A DNA stretch of 7,488 nucleotides. Origin: Paracoccaceae bacterium (GTDB lineage: Bacteria; Pseudomonadota; Alphaproteobacteria; Rhodobacterales; Rhodobacteraceae). The stretch is from positions 1-7,488 of the forward strand of contig JABSSB010000194.1 of NCBI GenBank assembly GCA_013214715.1, in the 5' to 3' direction. Of the stretch, positions 7,015-7,488 are shown piece after piece (position 1 is the stretch's first letter; each line of letters begins with the position of its first letter). The position numbers were made by a program, and so were the translations under genes. The notes below the pieces were generated by a model. It made no database searches. It was not told where the DNA came from and was given only the letters and a program-made list of their open reading frames with translations.

Positions 7015-7043
7015 TTGCGCCCGCGCGGGGACGCTCCTAGAAC
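7015..7043 (+). promoter_or_regulatory. Candidate sigma-70-type promoter for the slyX-like gene
   Basis: TTGCGC (7015-7020) and TAGAAC (7038-7043) are 17 bases apart. A start near 7050 would leave a short leader carrying GGAAAGG (7056-7062), 8 bases before the ATG. The match to consensus is partial. Its -35 lies back to back with the candidate hisS -35, only 4 bases away. Confidence 0.4.
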
Positions 7044-7070
7044 GGGGACAGCTTTGGAAAGGCCGCTGCC

Positions 7071-7265
7071 ATGACCCATCTGGAAGAACAGATCGCCCAT
7101 CTGACCCGCGCCGTGGACGAGTTGAACGAGGTCGTGGCAGGGCAGGCCAACGAGATCGACCGCCTGACGCGCCATGTTGCGATGCTGATGCAGCGCGAGG
7201 CCGAACGCCAGGCCGAAGGCGGTGGCGGGGTTGTCTTTGGCGATGAACGCCCGCCGCATTACTGA
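7071..7265 (+). CDS. slyX: SlyX-family small coiled-coil protein
   Basis: This 64-residue protein has a heptad-rich helix at about residues 4-48 ('LEEQIAHLTRAVDELNEVV', then 'QANEIDRLTRHVAMLMQRE'). A Gly-rich hinge follows (50-53), and it ends in 'PPHY'. Length, coiled coil, the 'xELNxVVxxQxxxIDRL' pattern and the C-terminal PPHY together are typical of SlyX-like proteins. Their molecular function is not established; they are small, soluble and probably oligomerise through the helix. GGAAAGG 8 bases upstream supports the start. It is divergent from hisS across 124 bases and convergent with the damaged RTX-like gene, whose stop is only 12 bases away. I see no terminator between them. Confidence 0.85.
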   Translation: MTHLEEQIAHLTRAVDELNEVVAGQANEIDRLTRHVAMLMQREAERQAEGGGGVVFGDERPPHY

Positions 7266-7277
7266 CCGACGCCGCCG

Positions 7278-7488
7278 TCAGACAAAAACGAAACTGGTGG
7301 CATCAATCTGGGTGTGATCCACATCCTCAAGCAGGATTTTCACATTGGCAAAGCGCACAATCGCGTCGTTGCTGTCATCACGGATTTTGATCTGGCCAAA
7401 GCGGTCCGCACCACGCACGATCTAGACCAAATCCTGATCAATCTGGAAATCGGTGACCACATTGCCGCGCACGTCGCCACGATTATAG
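7278..7488 (-). pseudogene. C-terminal fragment of an RTX-like type I-secreted protein, interrupted by an in-frame TAG
   Basis: Read on the minus strand from the window edge, the frame gives 'YNRGDVRGNVVTDFQIDQDLV', split here by its context into 'YNRGDVRGNVV' and 'TDFQIDQDLV', then a TAG at 7422-7424. The same frame continues for 47 residues ('IVRGADRFGQIKIRDDSNDA', then 'VKILLEDVDHTQIDATSFVF') to a TGA at 7278-7280. The pattern 'DxxTDFxxxxDLxxI...F..I.I.D...D.IVRF...KILLEDVD...I.A..FVF' is the usual C-terminal end of calcium-binding RTX proteins and M10-type proteases. That end carries the type I secretion signal, including a final hydrophobic 'FVFV'. The TAG falls inside this domain, so the product would lose its export signal. 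One base change from a Glu or Gln codon would explain it. The upstream part of the gene is not in the window, so whether the rest is intact is unknown. A sequencing error or readthrough is possible. Confidence 0.7.

Noticed and set aside
6947..7015. Longer hisS start at 7015, adding 23 residues
   Set aside because: The extension is Pro/Arg-rich, unlike HisRS N-termini, and covers the likely promoter. AAGGA sits correctly before the ATG at 6946.
6810..7259. Minus-strand frame of 149 codons across the hisS start and slyX
   Set aside because: It overlaps two better-supported genes in other frames and has no family resemblance.
7268..7279. GACG-CCGC-CGTC hairpin between slyX and the RTX-like tail as a shared terminator
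   Set aside because: The stem is only 4 bp and no T-run follows it on either strand.

Overview
The window is GC-rich, almost gap-free DNA that looks alphaproteobacterial, most likely Rhodobacterales (Roseobacter-type). The main evidence is the compact hisS-hisZ-hisG cluster, with a short HisG that depends on HisZ. The histidyl-tRNA synthetase has a motif 2 of the type I associate with alphaproteobacteria that have altered tRNA-His identity. Large secreted repeat proteins also lie on both sides. Taxonomy is inferred from these genes only; no rRNA or tRNA gene is present.

Layout by position. (1) 1-2228, minus strand: the N-terminal 742 residues of a giant repeat protein that runs off the left edge. 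It has seven ~57-residue repeats with a 'GGFVxxW' core, then at least four 93-residue Ig/cadherin-like repeats with Asp-rich 'DNDxDxDGD' motifs. (2) 2229-2387: intergenic, with small inverted and direct repeats. (3) 2388-3599, minus: a FAD-dependent oxidoreductase of the DAO fold whose C-terminal half closely resembles mitochondrial FOXRED1, a complex I assembly factor. (4) 3660-6946, minus: hisS, hisZ and hisG, tightly packed and translationally linked. (5) 6947-7070: a divergent promoter region. (6) 7071-7265, plus: a small SlyX-family coiled-coil protein. (7) 7278-7488, minus: the C-terminal end of an RTX-like, type I-secreted protein, interrupted by an in-frame TAG.

How the genes fit together. 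HisZ and HisG together form the first enzyme of histidine biosynthesis (ATP phosphoribosyltransferase), and HisS charges tRNA-His with the end product. HisZ is itself a HisS-derived paralogue, so a synthetase and its catalytically dead relative sit side by side. The FOXRED1-like gene follows hisG in the same direction after 60 bp and may be cotranscribed. The housekeeping block is flanked by two unrelated secreted-protein loci, one apparently intact as far as seen and one damaged.

I found no CRISPR array, insertion sequence, integrase or tRNA. Nothing here is clearly a new system. The observations most worth following are the FOXRED1-like protein, the interrupted secretion-signal domain, the altered HisRS motif 2, and the possible seven-bladed propeller fused to the Ig-like repeat tract.
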